Assembly: GCA_030692045.1 (NCBI GenBank)
Contig: JAUYCX010000037.1
Coordinates: 124,001-188,000 of the forward strand
Direction of reading: 5' to 3'
Length of the DNA: 64,000 bases
DNA from: Candidatus Omnitrophota bacterium
GTDB lineage: Bacteria; Omnitrophota; Gorgyraeia; JAUYCX01
Made by a program: the position numbers and the translations under genes. Shown here one piece after another: positions 10,441 through 19,059 of this stretch (position 1 is the stretch's first letter; each line of letters begins with the position of its first letter). Under the pieces are notes generated by a model that worked only from the letters and a program-made list of their open reading frames with translations, did no database searches and had not been told where the DNA came from.

Positions 10441-10803
10441 ATGGATGAGCAATTAAAGGATAATGTTTTAGTAGCTTCAATAGTTTTAGCAGCAGTATGT
10501 TTGGTTTTGGCAATCAGTTCAGGAATTTCCGCAAGTAAAAACAAAACTAATGTGCAAAGAGAAATGACCTTGCGTTTAGAGACTGAAGAAAAGTTAAACA
10601 GCGTTTCTTCCCGTTTATCCAGCCTTGAATCGGATTTAAAGAAAGCGCAGGGTGAATTCGACCAGACAAAATCAGCCCTAAGTCAGGAACAGCTAACCAC
10701 CCAGGCTCTAAAAACAGAGTTAGAAAAGACGACACGGCTAAAAGAGCAGCTAGAAAAGGATTTAAAAGAAGCCCTGTTTTCTAAAACACATCCAGCAAAA
10801 TAA
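10441..10803 (+). CDS. Membrane-anchored coiled-coil protein, unknown function
   Basis: This 120-residue protein is not assigned to a family. Residues 9-28 form one hydrophobic segment, and the rest (about 35-112) is an almost continuous heptad pattern rich in Glu, Lys and Leu, indicating a long coiled coil. It resembles small envelope spacer proteins. An AAGAGGT site precedes the ATG at 10441. It lies 49 bp after the OmpA-like lipoprotein and is followed by a clear intrinsic terminator, so the two genes probably form one transcript. Confidence 0.75.
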   Translation: MDEQLKDNVLVASIVLAAVCLVLAISSGISASKNKTNVQREMTLRLETEEKLNSVSSRLSSLESDLKKAQGEFDQTKSALSQEQLTTQALKTELEKTTRLKEQLEKDLKEALFSKTHPAK

Positions 10804-10902
10804 AGTTATTATATTCTTAAGTTTTTTATTTTTCAGAAATAAATTATGAGATATTTATTTAAATTGGTTTAACGGAGGTAAAGAACAAGAAAGTAAATCT
10901 GA

Positions 10903-10927
10903 TGGGGGATAAATATCCCCCATTTTT
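10903..10927 (+). terminator. Rho-independent terminator
   Basis: TGGGGGATA (10903-10911) pairs perfectly with TATCCCCCA (10914-10922) around a 2-nt gap, followed by five T residues (10923-10927). This is the classic intrinsic terminator layout and closes the OmpA-lipoprotein/coiled-coil transcript. The remaining gap from 10804 to 10902 shows no gene. Confidence 0.85.
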
Positions 10928-10928
10928 A

Positions 10929-11090
10929 GTGAGGACACGACTTACGGAAGCGAAAGCGACGCAAGGCGTTGACCGAACTAACCCCACACCTTTTATCTAT
11001 TCAAGTGTTTTAGATAAGAAGCTTTTAAAAAATTGAATATTAAAAAGGTGAGGGGTTAAATTCGTCCGCCAAGAATTGTGGCGGACTCAT
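10929..11090 (+). repeat. Family A structured intergenic element, copy A2
   Basis: GTGAG (10929) pairs with CTCAT (11086) as the outer stem. Arm 2 is a long hairpin: CGAA (10974) with TTCG (11061), then AACCCC-ACACCTTTT (from 10980) against AAAAGGTG-AGGGGTT (to 11057) with one mismatch, and an A/T-rich interior with its own small stems. Arm 3 here is just GTCCGCCA (11064) with TGGCGGAC (11079). Arm 1 is poorly preserved. The right end leads directly into AAAAGGAGG and the next ATG. The junction bases match copies A1 and A3 although the arms differ. Confidence 0.75.
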
Positions 11091-11107
11091 TTGAAAAGGA
11101 GGCTCTT

Positions 11108-12106
11108 ATGAAAAGAAACACGCAAAAGACACAGGTTACAGCTTCAAAAAAACCAAATATTCTAAAGCGCATATTTTCAAATTTAAAACAAAAAATTAGA
11201 ATACCATCTAAAAAGTCGGTTGAGGAAATATTTCGCAAACAAGAAATTAAGCATATTTCTCATGAACAAGAGGTTTCTCAATCTAAATATTTTACTGGCA
11301 CAGCTACCCTCGAGAGAAAAAGAGAGATGCCATTGGAGCTTCCCCTTGGTTATGCAGAAGATAAAATTGTTATACAGGTAAGAGACCCTTGGTGGATTCA
11401 TGCTTATTGGGAAGTTACCTGGCCAACAAGAACAAGGCTTAGCCAGGAACATGGTGAAGATTTCAATCGCGCAAGGACAGTACTTCGAGTTTATGATGTG
11501 ACAAATATAATTTTTAATGGCCAGAATGCCAACCGTTTCTTTGATATAAATGTAAATATGGATAGCAGTAATTGGTATATAGATACGGCTGGACCTGGTA
11601 AGTCTTGGTGTGTTGATTTAGGGATATTACTTGCTTCAGGTAGATTTATTACCATTGTGCGTTCAAACATAGTATTTACTCCCTTGGATAGCCCTTCTTG
11701 GATAACCGATGAGGAATGGATGGTTCCAGAGGATATGTTTGCTCGTCTTTATGGTTTGGGTTTTGGTTTTGGGCCAAGTTCTCCAGTTGGTAAGGGTTGG
11801 CGAGAAAGATTAAAATTACAAATTGGTTCTCCGGGATTATTTTCTGTAAGCAGCCCTGCAAAAAAAGAGGTTAAGCCCAGAGTTTTTTGGTTAGTGGTTA
11901 ATACTGAGCTAATTGTTTATGGAGCAACAGAATCCAATGCTAAAGTAACCGTACAGGGTAAGCCCATAAATTTAAGGCCGGACGGCACATTTAGTCTGCG
12001 TTTTGCCCTGCCAGATGGCAAACAGGTTATTCCGGTTGTGGCAGTTTCTTCTGATGAAGTTGAGAAACGTTCAATCACGCCTATCGTTACAAAAGAAACC
12101 AGATAA
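11108..12106 (+). CDS. DUF4912 domain-containing protein
   Basis: This 332-residue protein has a basic, low-complexity N-terminus (about 1-65), then a DUF4912 domain (about 80-220) recognisable from VRDPWWIHAYWEV and the WYIDTAGPGKSWCVDLG stretch, and a C-terminal beta-rich segment (about 265-325). The molecular function of DUF4912 is not established; members often neighbour GH57 branching enzymes, as here. The ATG at 11108 is chosen because AAAAGGAGG ends 5 bp before it. An upstream in-frame GTG at 11078 lies inside the structured element. A role in glycogen or alpha-glucan handling is inferred from the neighbour only. Confidence 0.8.
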   Translation: MKRNTQKTQVTASKKPNILKRIFSNLKQKIRIPSKKSVEEIFRKQEIKHISHEQEVSQSKYFTGTATLERKREMPLELPLGYAEDKIVIQVRDPWWIHAYWEVTWPTRTRLSQEHGEDFNRARTVLRVYDVTNIIFNGQNANRFFDINVNMDSSNWYIDTAGPGKSWCVDLGILLASGRFITIVRSNIVFTPLDSPSWITDEEWMVPEDMFARLYGLGFGFGPSSPVGKGWRERLKLQIGSPGLFSVSSPAKKEVKPRVFWLVVNTELIVYGATESNAKVTVQGKPINLRPDGTFSLRFALPDGKQVIPVVAVSSDEVEKRSITPIVTKETR

Positions 12107-12289
12107 GTGAGGATATCCCGACGATACGTCGGGATTTGTCCGAACTTACCCCACACCCAGCCTCTGTCTGGAAAGTGCTTGGGGTAAATTTCAAGGTTAT
12201 ATAAACCCTTCATCCCAAAGGCTGGGTGTGGGGTTAAATTCGCACTTATAACTTACTCACACTTTGTGTTCGTAAGTTATGTGCTCATT
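12107..12289 (+). repeat. Family A structured intergenic element, copy A3
   Basis: This is the best-preserved copy, beginning right after the DUF4912 stop. Outer stem: GTGAG (12107) with CTCAT (12284). Arm 1: GGATA/TGTCC around TCCCGACG (12116) with CGTCGGGA (12127). Arm 2: CGAA (12141) with TTCG (12239), then a perfect 15-bp stem of CCCCACACCCAGCCT (12149-12163) with its complement (12219-12233). Arm 3: GCAC with GTGC around ATAACTTAC (12248) and GTAAGTTAT (12272). Unlike the other copies, no Shine-Dalgarno sequence follows; the GH57 start codon comes 7 bp after the element. Confidence 0.85.
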
Positions 12290-12293
12290 TAAT

Positions 12294-13874
12294 ATGGAAA
12301 AAGGATATTTTGCATTAGTCTTACATGGACACTTGCCTTTTGTTAGGCACCCAGAATTTGAGGATTTTTTAGAAGAAGACTGGTTTTATGAGGCAACTAC
12401 TGAAACCTATATTCCGCTGATTTTAGTCTTTGAAAGATTGCTCAATGATGGAGTAAACTTTAAGCTGACCCTGTCCTTAAGTCCAACACTGCTTTCAATG
12501 TTTTTAGATGGGCTTTTACAGGAGCGCTACATTAAGCATATTGATAAGTTAATTGAATTATCCCATAAAGAAATCGAAAGGACGCGCTGGCAGAATGATT
12601 TTCAACAATTAGCGATAATGTATTTAAATAAATTCATTACTGCCAAAGAAACATTCTTAAGATACCATAAGAATTTAGCCAATGCGTTTAAGGCTTTTCA
12701 GGATAGAGGAAATCTCGAGATAATTACCAGCGGCGCAACACACGGGTATTTTCCTTTAATGGATGTGTGTCGTCCTTCTGTTAGGGCACAGGTTAAAGTG
12801 GCAGTAAGCAATTATGAAAGTTTCTTTGGAAAGAAACCCTTAGGTATTTGGCTTCCTGAGTGCGCCTACAATCCGGGCGATGATGAGATTCTAAAAGAAG
12901 CAGGAATAAAATATTTTCTTACTGATGCGCACGGAATTTTACATGGGGTGCCCCGGCCAAAATACGGTGTATTTGCTCCAGTTTATTGTAAAAAAACAGG
13001 GGTAGCTTGTTTTGGCAGGGATTTAGAGAGTTCTAAACAGGTCTGGTCATCCATTGAGGGCTATCCTGGTGATTATTTTTACCGTGAATTCTATCGCGAT
13101 ATTGGATTTGATTTGGAATACGATTATATCAAACCATATATACATCCTGATGGAACGCGTATAAATACTGGAATTAAATATTTTCGCATCACTGGTTCCA
13201 CAAATAACAAAGAGCCCTATATTCCTTCTCTGGCAATGGAAAAGACAGCAGGGCATGCAGGAAATTTTATGTTTAACCGCGAGAAACAGGTGGAATATCT
13301 TTATGATTTTATGGGTAAAAAGCCAATTATCGTCTCTCCTTATGACGCAGAGCTATTTGGCCATTGGTGGTTTGAGGGGCCGATGTGGCTGGATTTTTTG
13401 ATACGCAAAATTAATTATGACCAAAAGACAATTAGGATGATTACGCCTTCTGGCTATCTTGCAGAAAATCGGCGTAACCAAGTTACTACACCCTCGATGT
13501 CCAGCTGGGGTTGGAAGGGATACAGCGAGGTTTGGCTTCAAGGAAGTAATGATTGGATTTATCGGCATTTACACAAAGCCTCAGAGCGAATGACAGAGCT
13601 TGTAAAATCAAATTCTCAAGCAAATGGCTTAGTAAAAAGAGCCTTAAACCAAGCCTTGCGTGAGCTACTTTTGGCGCAGAGTTCTGACTGGGCATTTATC
13701 ATGGCAACCGGCACTCATGTTTCGTATGCCCAAAAAAGGACTAAGGAGCACCTTTTAAGATTTTCCCGGCTGTATGAAGATATAAAATCTAATTCATTGG
13801 ATGAAGGTTGGCTTTCGGATATCGAATATAAGGATAATATTTTTCCTGAAATAGATTACAGAGTTCATCAATAA
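12294..13874 (+). CDS. GH57 1,4-alpha-glucan branching enzyme
   Basis: This 526-residue glycoside hydrolase family 57 protein probably forms alpha-1,6 branches in glycogen. HGHLPFVRHPE near the N-terminus is the family opening. The catalytic nucleophile is Glu189 (GIWLPECAYNPG) and the acid/base Asp351 (SPYDAELFGHWWFEGP). The C-terminal helical domain (about 400-526) matches the DUF1957-type end of branching enzymes. The ATG at 12294 is preferred to the one at 12279, which lies inside the structured element; neither has a good ribosome site. With DUF4912 upstream and glgA at 55.6 kb it suggests glycogen storage. Its stop overlaps the uppS start. Confidence 0.88.
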   Translation: MEKGYFALVLHGHLPFVRHPEFEDFLEEDWFYEATTETYIPLILVFERLLNDGVNFKLTLSLSPTLLSMFLDGLLQERYIKHIDKLIELSHKEIERTRWQNDFQQLAIMYLNKFITAKETFLRYHKNLANAFKAFQDRGNLEIITSGATHGYFPLMDVCRPSVRAQVKVAVSNYESFFGKKPLGIWLPECAYNPGDDEILKEAGIKYFLTDAHGILHGVPRPKYGVFAPVYCKKTGVACFGRDLESSKQVWSSIEGYPGDYFYREFYRDIGFDLEYDYIKPYIHPDGTRINTGIKYFRITGSTNNKEPYIPSLAMEKTAGHAGNFMFNREKQVEYLYDFMGKKPIIVSPYDAELFGHWWFEGPMWLDFLIRKINYDQKTIRMITPSGYLAENRRNQVTTPSMSSWGWKGYSEVWLQGSNDWIYRHLHKASERMTELVKSNSQANGLVKRALNQALRELLLAQSSDWAFIMATGTHVSYAQKRTKEHLLRFSRLYEDIKSNSLDEGWLSDIEYKDNIFPEIDYRVHQ

Positions 13875-14584
13875 TGGAAAACGGTCTTCCACAACATATC
13901 GCTATCATAATGGATGGCAATGGCCGCTGGGCACATGCTCGCAGACTTCCACGCACAGCCGGACATAGGAAAGGCATTGATAGGATACGAAAAATTATCA
14001 AAGCAGCAGATGAATTAGGCATTAAGGTTTTAACCCTGTTTGCCTTTTCCACGGAAAATTGGTCTCGTCCTAAGAGAGAGGTAGATATGCTGATGAACTC
14101 TATGGAGAGATTCCTAAAAAAAGAGATTAATGATTTGCATAAGAGAAATATTAAATTTATGACAATTGGGGCTAAAGTCCCCATACCAGAGAGTTTGCAG
14201 AAAACAATTATAGACGCGCAAGAGCTGACAAAAAATAATTCAGGTTTAATTGTAAATTTGGCCTTAAATTACGGAAGTCGCTCTGAAATAGTTAATGCCT
14301 CCAAGAATATTGTTCGCGCAGTTATAGAAAATCAAATAAAAATTGAGGATATCAATGAAAATACTTTTACCTCTTTCCTTTATACAAGCGGCTTGCCAGA
14401 CCCAGATTTACTTATTCGCACATCCGCAGAACTAAGGATTAGCAATTTTCTTCTTTGGCAGTTATCTTATGCAGAGCTTTATTTTACCAAGAAATTCTGG
14501 CCGGATTTTGGTGCTGAAGATTTAAAAGAAGCAATTCTTAATTATCAAAAAAGAGACCGCCGCTTTGGAGAGATAAAAACATAA
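13874..14584 (+). CDS. uppS: Undecaprenyl diphosphate synthase
   Basis: This cis-prenyltransferase makes the C55 lipid carrier used for cell-wall and surface polysaccharide export. The 236 residues are a typical length. IIMDGNGRWA at 11-20 includes catalytic Asp14, and the C-terminal RTSAELRISNFLLWQ and ELYFT segments are intact. It overlaps the previous gene by one base and cdsA by one base (TAATG), so translation is coupled. The uppS-cdsA-dxr-rseP order is a widespread bacterial arrangement. Confidence 0.97.
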   Translation: MENGLPQHIAIIMDGNGRWAHARRLPRTAGHRKGIDRIRKIIKAADELGIKVLTLFAFSTENWSRPKREVDMLMNSMERFLKKEINDLHKRNIKFMTIGAKVPIPESLQKTIIDAQELTKNNSGLIVNLALNYGSRSEIVNASKNIVRAVIENQIKIEDINENTFTSFLYTSGLPDPDLLIRTSAELRISNFLLWQLSYAELYFTKKFWPDFGAEDLKEAILNYQKRDRRFGEIKT

Positions 14585-15396
14585 TGTTAAGTAAACGGAT
14601 AATAACCTCAAGCATTTTGATAATTGTGGCAATATTGTCAGTTGTCAATAATTGGATATTTGTAATTGTGGTGAGTGCTTTGATTATTTTAGGCCTTTGG
14701 GAGTTTTTTGGGTTGGTTGAAAAAAAAGGCATTCATATCTACAAATATTTTGGCGTAGTGATTGGTGCAATTATTCCTTTATCAATCTATTTTAGATTTG
14801 AGCTTACAAAAAACTGGGAGTTGCTGTTTATAGTCTTGGCATTATTGTTTATCTTTCTTTTGCAGTTTACTCGCCGGGAAACCAGTGATGCGCTTTCAGG
14901 GATTTCTACTACTCTCTTTGGGGTATTATATGTGGCTTGGTTTTTTAGTTTTTTAATCAAGGTAAAATTATTGCCTTTTGGCTCTGGATTGTTGGCCTTT
15001 ATACTTTTAGTTACTAAGTTAGGAGATATTGGCGCATATCTTGTGGGAACAAAATGGGGAAGGAGAGCCTTAATTGCTCGTATTAGCCCTAAAAAGTCCA
15101 TAGAGGGCGCTGTTGGTGGATTGGTGTTTAGTATTTTAGCGGCTGTTGCCAGCAAGCCGCTTTTACCTAACCACACAATTTTTTCCTATTGGCGTTTAGT
15201 ATTAGTGGGTGCATTTTTTGGAGTTGTGGGTCAATTGGGAGATCTATCAGAATCATTAATTAAACGCGATTGCCAGGTAAAAGACACAGGTCGTTTCTTG
15301 CCGGGTTTGGGCGGCGTGTTAGATATGATGGACAGCCTTTTATTTACTGCACCAGCATTTTATTTTTATATGAGTAGTATTTTGACATCCCGATAA
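14584..15396 (+). CDS. cdsA: Phosphatidate cytidylyltransferase
   Basis: This integral membrane enzyme makes CDP-diacylglycerol from phosphatidate and CTP, the branch point of phospholipid synthesis. It has 270 residues with about seven membrane segments. The family signature region near the C-terminus (SESLIKRDCQVKDTGRFLPG, then GGVLDMMDSL) is intact, with the metal-binding Asp in GDIGAYLVG. It sits between uppS and dxr in the conserved order and overlaps uppS by one base. Confidence 0.95.
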   Translation: MLSKRIITSSILIIVAILSVVNNWIFVIVVSALIILGLWEFFGLVEKKGIHIYKYFGVVIGAIIPLSIYFRFELTKNWELLFIVLALLFIFLLQFTRRETSDALSGISTTLFGVLYVAWFFSFLIKVKLLPFGSGLLAFILLVTKLGDIGAYLVGTKWGRRALIARISPKKSIEGAVGGLVFSILAAVASKPLLPNHTIFSYWRLVLVGAFFGVVGQLGDLSESLIKRDCQVKDTGRFLPGLGGVLDMMDSLLFTAPAFYFYMSSILTSR

Positions 15397-15422
15397 TATT
15401 CTGGCTCATTTAAAATGATATC

Positions 15423-16571
15423 ATGAAAAAGGTTGCAATATTAGGCTCAACTGGTTCAATTGGAGTAAATTGTTTAGATGTGATAAGCCAATTCCCTAAG
15501 AAGTTTTCTGTGGCAGGGTTATCTGCTTATAACAATGTCGATTTATTAGAAAGCCAGGCTAAACGTTTTAAACCCGCATTTGTGGCCTTGCAAACCAAAA
15601 ATGTATTGTCTTTAAGAAGACGGCTAAATAACGGCATTAAGATATTAGACTTAGAAAAAATTAGCGAGATTTTTTATTACAAAGATATTGATATTATCGT
15701 TCTGGGTATAAGTGGCGGGGCTGCGCTAATACCTTTATGGGAGGCAGTAAAGGCTGGTAAGACAATTGCCTTGGCTAATAAAGAGGCGTTTGTGATGGCT
15801 GGCTCATTGATTATGGATTTGGCAAAAAAAACCTCTGCCAAAATTATTCCAGTAGATAGCGAACAAAGCGCTATATTCCAGTGTCTAAATGGCCAAGACG
15901 TAAAGACATTAAACAAAATTTATCTAACCGCCTCAGGAGGTTCTTTAAAATCAGTGCCAAAGGAAAGATTTTCCAGATTATCCGTAGACGATGTGCTTAA
16001 GCATCCCCGCTGGAAGATGGGTCGTAAGATTACCGTGGACTGCGCAACACTAATGAACAAAGGTTTAGAAATAATTGAGGCGATGTGGTTATTTAATGTA
16101 GGAGCTAAATCAATTGAGGTAGTAATTCACAAAGAGGCAATTATTCACTCAATGGTTGAGTTTGTTGATGGCACAATCTTAGCGCAGTTGGGTATAACCG
16201 ATATGAGGCTTCCTATTCAATACGCCTTAACCTATCCAGAGAGGTTAAGTAGCAATTTGTCTCAGATTGATTTTTATAAATTAAAACAGCTTTCTTTTGA
16301 AAGGCCTAACTTAAATAAGTTTCCCTGTTTGGCTTTGGCTTACACAGCTGCCAAGGATTGTGGAACATCCCCCTGTGTTTTAAATGCAGCAAATGAAATT
16401 TCGGTTAAGGCCTTTTTGGATGGCAGAATAAAATTTAACAAAATCCCCCATATTATCGAGCAGGTTTTATCTAAGCACAAAAGAATTATTAATCCAAGTT
16501 TGGAAGAGATTATCTTAAGCGATAAATGGGCGAGAGAAGAAGCGGAAAGTTTAATCACAACCTATAAATGA
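15423..16571 (+). CDS. dxr: 1-deoxy-D-xylulose 5-phosphate reductoisomerase
   Basis: This enzyme is the second step of the MEP isoprenoid pathway, converting DXP to MEP with NADPH. The 382 residues open with the NADPH motif GSTGSIG (8-14). The substrate/metal region PVDSEQSAIFQCL and the flexible-loop segment KHPRWKMGRKI are intact. It overlaps rseP by 4 bp. ispG, the sixth step of the same pathway, lies 2.5 kb downstream. Confidence 0.97.
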   Translation: MKKVAILGSTGSIGVNCLDVISQFPKKFSVAGLSAYNNVDLLESQAKRFKPAFVALQTKNVLSLRRRLNNGIKILDLEKISEIFYYKDIDIIVLGISGGAALIPLWEAVKAGKTIALANKEAFVMAGSLIMDLAKKTSAKIIPVDSEQSAIFQCLNGQDVKTLNKIYLTASGGSLKSVPKERFSRLSVDDVLKHPRWKMGRKITVDCATLMNKGLEIIEAMWLFNVGAKSIEVVIHKEAIIHSMVEFVDGTILAQLGITDMRLPIQYALTYPERLSSNLSQIDFYKLKQLSFERPNLNKFPCLALAYTAAKDCGTSPCVLNAANEISVKAFLDGRIKFNKIPHIIEQVLSKHKRIINPSLEEIILSDKWAREEAESLITTYK

Positions 16572-17644
16572 GTTTACTAATTTTTATTCTAGTCTTAAGT
16601 ATTCTAATTATTGTGCATGAATTTGGCCATTTTATCATTGCCAAAAGAATTGGCGTTAAGGTTGAGCGTTTTGCCTTAGGCTTTGGACCTAAGATTGCTT
16701 CGTTTAAAAGAAAAGAAACCGAATATGCCATCTGCTTAGTACCTTTGGGTGGCTATGTTAAAATGGCAGGTGATAATTTCGAGGAATTTAAGGGTAAGCC
16801 TAATGAATATCTTTCGCGTACACCGCTGGAAAGAAGCCGGATTGTGTTTTTTGGCCCTGTACTAAATTATGTTTTGGGATTTGTTTGTTTCTTTTTCGTG
16901 TTTCTCCTGGGTTTTCCCCAGCTTACCTCAAAGGTGGGCGGGTTAATTAAAGATTATCCTGCCTCTATTGCAGGAATTAAGGTTGGTGATGAGATTATAG
17001 CAATTGATGCTAAAAAGATAAAAACTTGGGATGAATTACAGGCGAATATCCGTAGAAGCCGAAAAGAATCTTTAGAAATGATAGTTTTAAGAGACAAAAA
17101 AGAATTGCCTTTTATCGTAAACCTTCGTCGAGAGAAGATAAAGAATATCTTTGGGCAAGAAGAAACCATTAATCTTGTCGGCATTAAATCTAAAGATGAA
17201 ATTATCTACATAAAATACGGCATAATTAAATCTTTGAATTTGGCATTTAGTAAGATTGTCGAGATTACCTTTATTACTTTCAAGGCATTATTTAGAATGG
17301 TAACGGGCGCAATGTCTTTTAGAGACTCTGTCACTGGACCTTTAGGAATTTTTTATATTACTCAAAAGGCAGCGCATATGGGTTTTAATTCGTTGCTACA
17401 TGTAGTGGCAGTATTAAGCACGAGTTTAGGGATTTTTAATCTTTTACCATTGCCATTGTTAGATGGTGGCCATTTATTTTTGTTGGGGTTTGAAAAAATA
17501 AAGGGTAGGCCCATCGGCAAGAAAGTAGACGAGATTATTACAAGGGTGGGCTTTAGTCTAATTATTTTTCTAGCCTTGTTTGTATTTTATAATGATTTGG
17601 CAAGATTTGGCATATTGGATAAAATTCTGAAATTGTTTAAATAA
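16568..17644 (+). CDS. rseP: RIP metalloprotease RseP (site-2 protease)
   Basis: This membrane zinc protease cuts transmembrane substrates such as anti-sigma factors and signal-peptide remnants. In 358 residues it carries the zinc motif HEFGH with His17, Glu18 and His21, one PDZ-like domain (about 115-195, GIKVGDEIIAID) and the second metal motif LPLPLLDGGH in the C-terminal membrane part. E. coli RseP has two PDZ domains and is longer; the single-PDZ layout is common elsewhere. It follows dxr with a 4-bp overlap. Confidence 0.95.
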   Translation: MSLLIFILVLSILIIVHEFGHFIIAKRIGVKVERFALGFGPKIASFKRKETEYAICLVPLGGYVKMAGDNFEEFKGKPNEYLSRTPLERSRIVFFGPVLNYVLGFVCFFFVFLLGFPQLTSKVGGLIKDYPASIAGIKVGDEIIAIDAKKIKTWDELQANIRRSRKESLEMIVLRDKKELPFIVNLRREKIKNIFGQEETINLVGIKSKDEIIYIKYGIIKSLNLAFSKIVEITFITFKALFRMVTGAMSFRDSVTGPLGIFYITQKAAHMGFNSLLHVVAVLSTSLGIFNLLPLPLLDGGHLFLLGFEKIKGRPIGKKVDEIITRVGFSLIIFLALFVFYNDLARFGILDKILKLFK

Positions 17645-17655
17645 TTCCTGAAAAA

Positions 17656-19059
17656 ATGTTTATGAAAGAATTGTTTAAAATTCGTTCCATAAAAAATGAC
17701 AAGTTAGAGCGTAACTTTCTTTTGGCTTTTATTTTGGTTTCGTTGCTGCCATTGCTACTTTTAGTATTTATTGTGAATTATTTGATGATTCCCAAAGGTT
17801 CCTTAGAGAAGGGGCAGTCAGATATTATAGTATTTTTCTTAGGGTGTGCCTCGCTTGTAGGATTTTATATGATTAGGCGAATGATTAAATCTTTTGTTTC
17901 TGCAGTTAAGAGCATAAAAACAGTAGCCAATGGAAATCTTTCAGCAAAGATTGAATCCGACGGTTCAGAAGAGATAAATGAATTAGCTAAATCCTTTAAC
18001 CGTATCACCAAACAGATGGAAGAAAATATTAGAGAGCTGCAGCATTCAAAGCAACTGCTTCAACAGGTGCTCTCTCAAGTAGGTGAGGCTGTGTCCTCCT
18101 TTCAGAATATAGATAAATTTTTAGAGCTTATTGTGCTTACCATTATTGATGCTTTGGCTGCGAAGAACGGCAGGCTAATGCTTTTAAATCCAGATACAAA
18201 TGAACTTATCACTAAAATTTCTTTTGGCGATGCACAATTTAGCGCCTCTATTATAAAATTAGGCGAAGGGCTTCTGGGTCAAGTTGCTAAAGAGGGCAAG
18301 ACCTATTTAGTTTCTGCTTCTCAATCTGAGAGCGGCAAGGCAGGAATTTATATGCCGCTAATTTACAGTAACAAAATAATCGGCGTTTTTGCTTTAAGTG
18401 ATAAGAAAGATGGAAGGGATTTTACTCCTGACGATGAAGTTTTGCTTAAGGATTTGGCTAGTCAAATTGCTATTGCCTTTGAAAACTATCGTTTAAGTAC
18501 CGACGCTGAGCGCACATATGTTGAAACCGTAACCGCTTTGGCTATGGCAGTTGAAGCCAGAGACCACTATACGCGCGGACATAATCAACGGGTAGGTGAA
18601 TATTGTAGAAGATTAGCCAAAGAATTTAATCTGGATAGCGAAACCATCCAGTTACTTACTGATGCCAGCAACTTACACGATATCGGTAAAATCGGCATCC
18701 CAGACGAGGTTTTACATAAAACAAACCCTTTAACTGAAGGAGAGATGCGTTTTATACACGAGCATCCCATAATCGGCGAGAATATTATGAGACCCATACG
18801 CTCGCTTTCGCGCTTGTGCGATTTAGTGCGCCATCATCATGAACAGTTAGACGGTAAAGGCTACCCAGATGGTTTAAGAGGCGAAGAGATTTCGCTACCT
18901 CTTAACATTATGATTGTAGCGGATGTTTTTGATGCTATGACCTCTGATAGGCCATATCGAAGAGCAATTAGCTTTGAAAATGCCAAAGAGGAACTGCGCC
19001 GCTATGCAGGAATTCGCTATCATAATGATGTAGTGGAAAAGTTCTTAAGGATAGTTTAA
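17656..19059 (+). CDS. HAMP-GAF-HD-GYP signalling protein (probable c-di-GMP phosphodiesterase)
   Basis: This 467-residue protein has two membrane segments (about 22-42 and 53-73), a HAMP-like linker (about 72-128), a GAF sensor domain (about 145-278) and an HD-GYP domain (about 290-467). The metal-site HD is in LHDIGKIGIPDE, and the HHHEQLDGKGYPDGL motif gives the GYP signature, so c-di-GMP hydrolysis is plausible. The start is uncertain between ATG at 17656 and 17662, as neither has a strong ribosome site. Its place between rseP and ispG, with the stop adjoining the ispG ATG, suggests co-transcription but not a shared pathway. Confidence 0.9.
   Translation: MFMKELFKIRSIKNDKLERNFLLAFILVSLLPLLLLVFIVNYLMIPKGSLEKGQSDIIVFFLGCASLVGFYMIRRMIKSFVSAVKSIKTVANGNLSAKIESDGSEEINELAKSFNRITKQMEENIRELQHSKQLLQQVLSQVGEAVSSFQNIDKFLELIVLTIIDALAAKNGRLMLLNPDTNELITKISFGDAQFSASIIKLGEGLLGQVAKEGKTYLVSASQSESGKAGIYMPLIYSNKIIGVFALSDKKDGRDFTPDDEVLLKDLASQIAIAFENYRLSTDAERTYVETVTALAMAVEARDHYTRGHNQRVGEYCRRLAKEFNLDSETIQLLTDASNLHDIGKIGIPDEVLHKTNPLTEGEMRFIHEHPIIGENIMRPIRSLSRLCDLVRHHHEQLDGKGYPDGLRGEEISLPLNIMIVADVFDAMTSDRPYRRAISFENAKEELRRYAGIRYHNDVVEKFLRIV

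Noticed and set aside
11078-11107. Upstream GTG start for the DUF4912 gene
   Set aside because: It lies in arm 3 of element A2, and a strong AAAAGGAGG supports the ATG at 11108.
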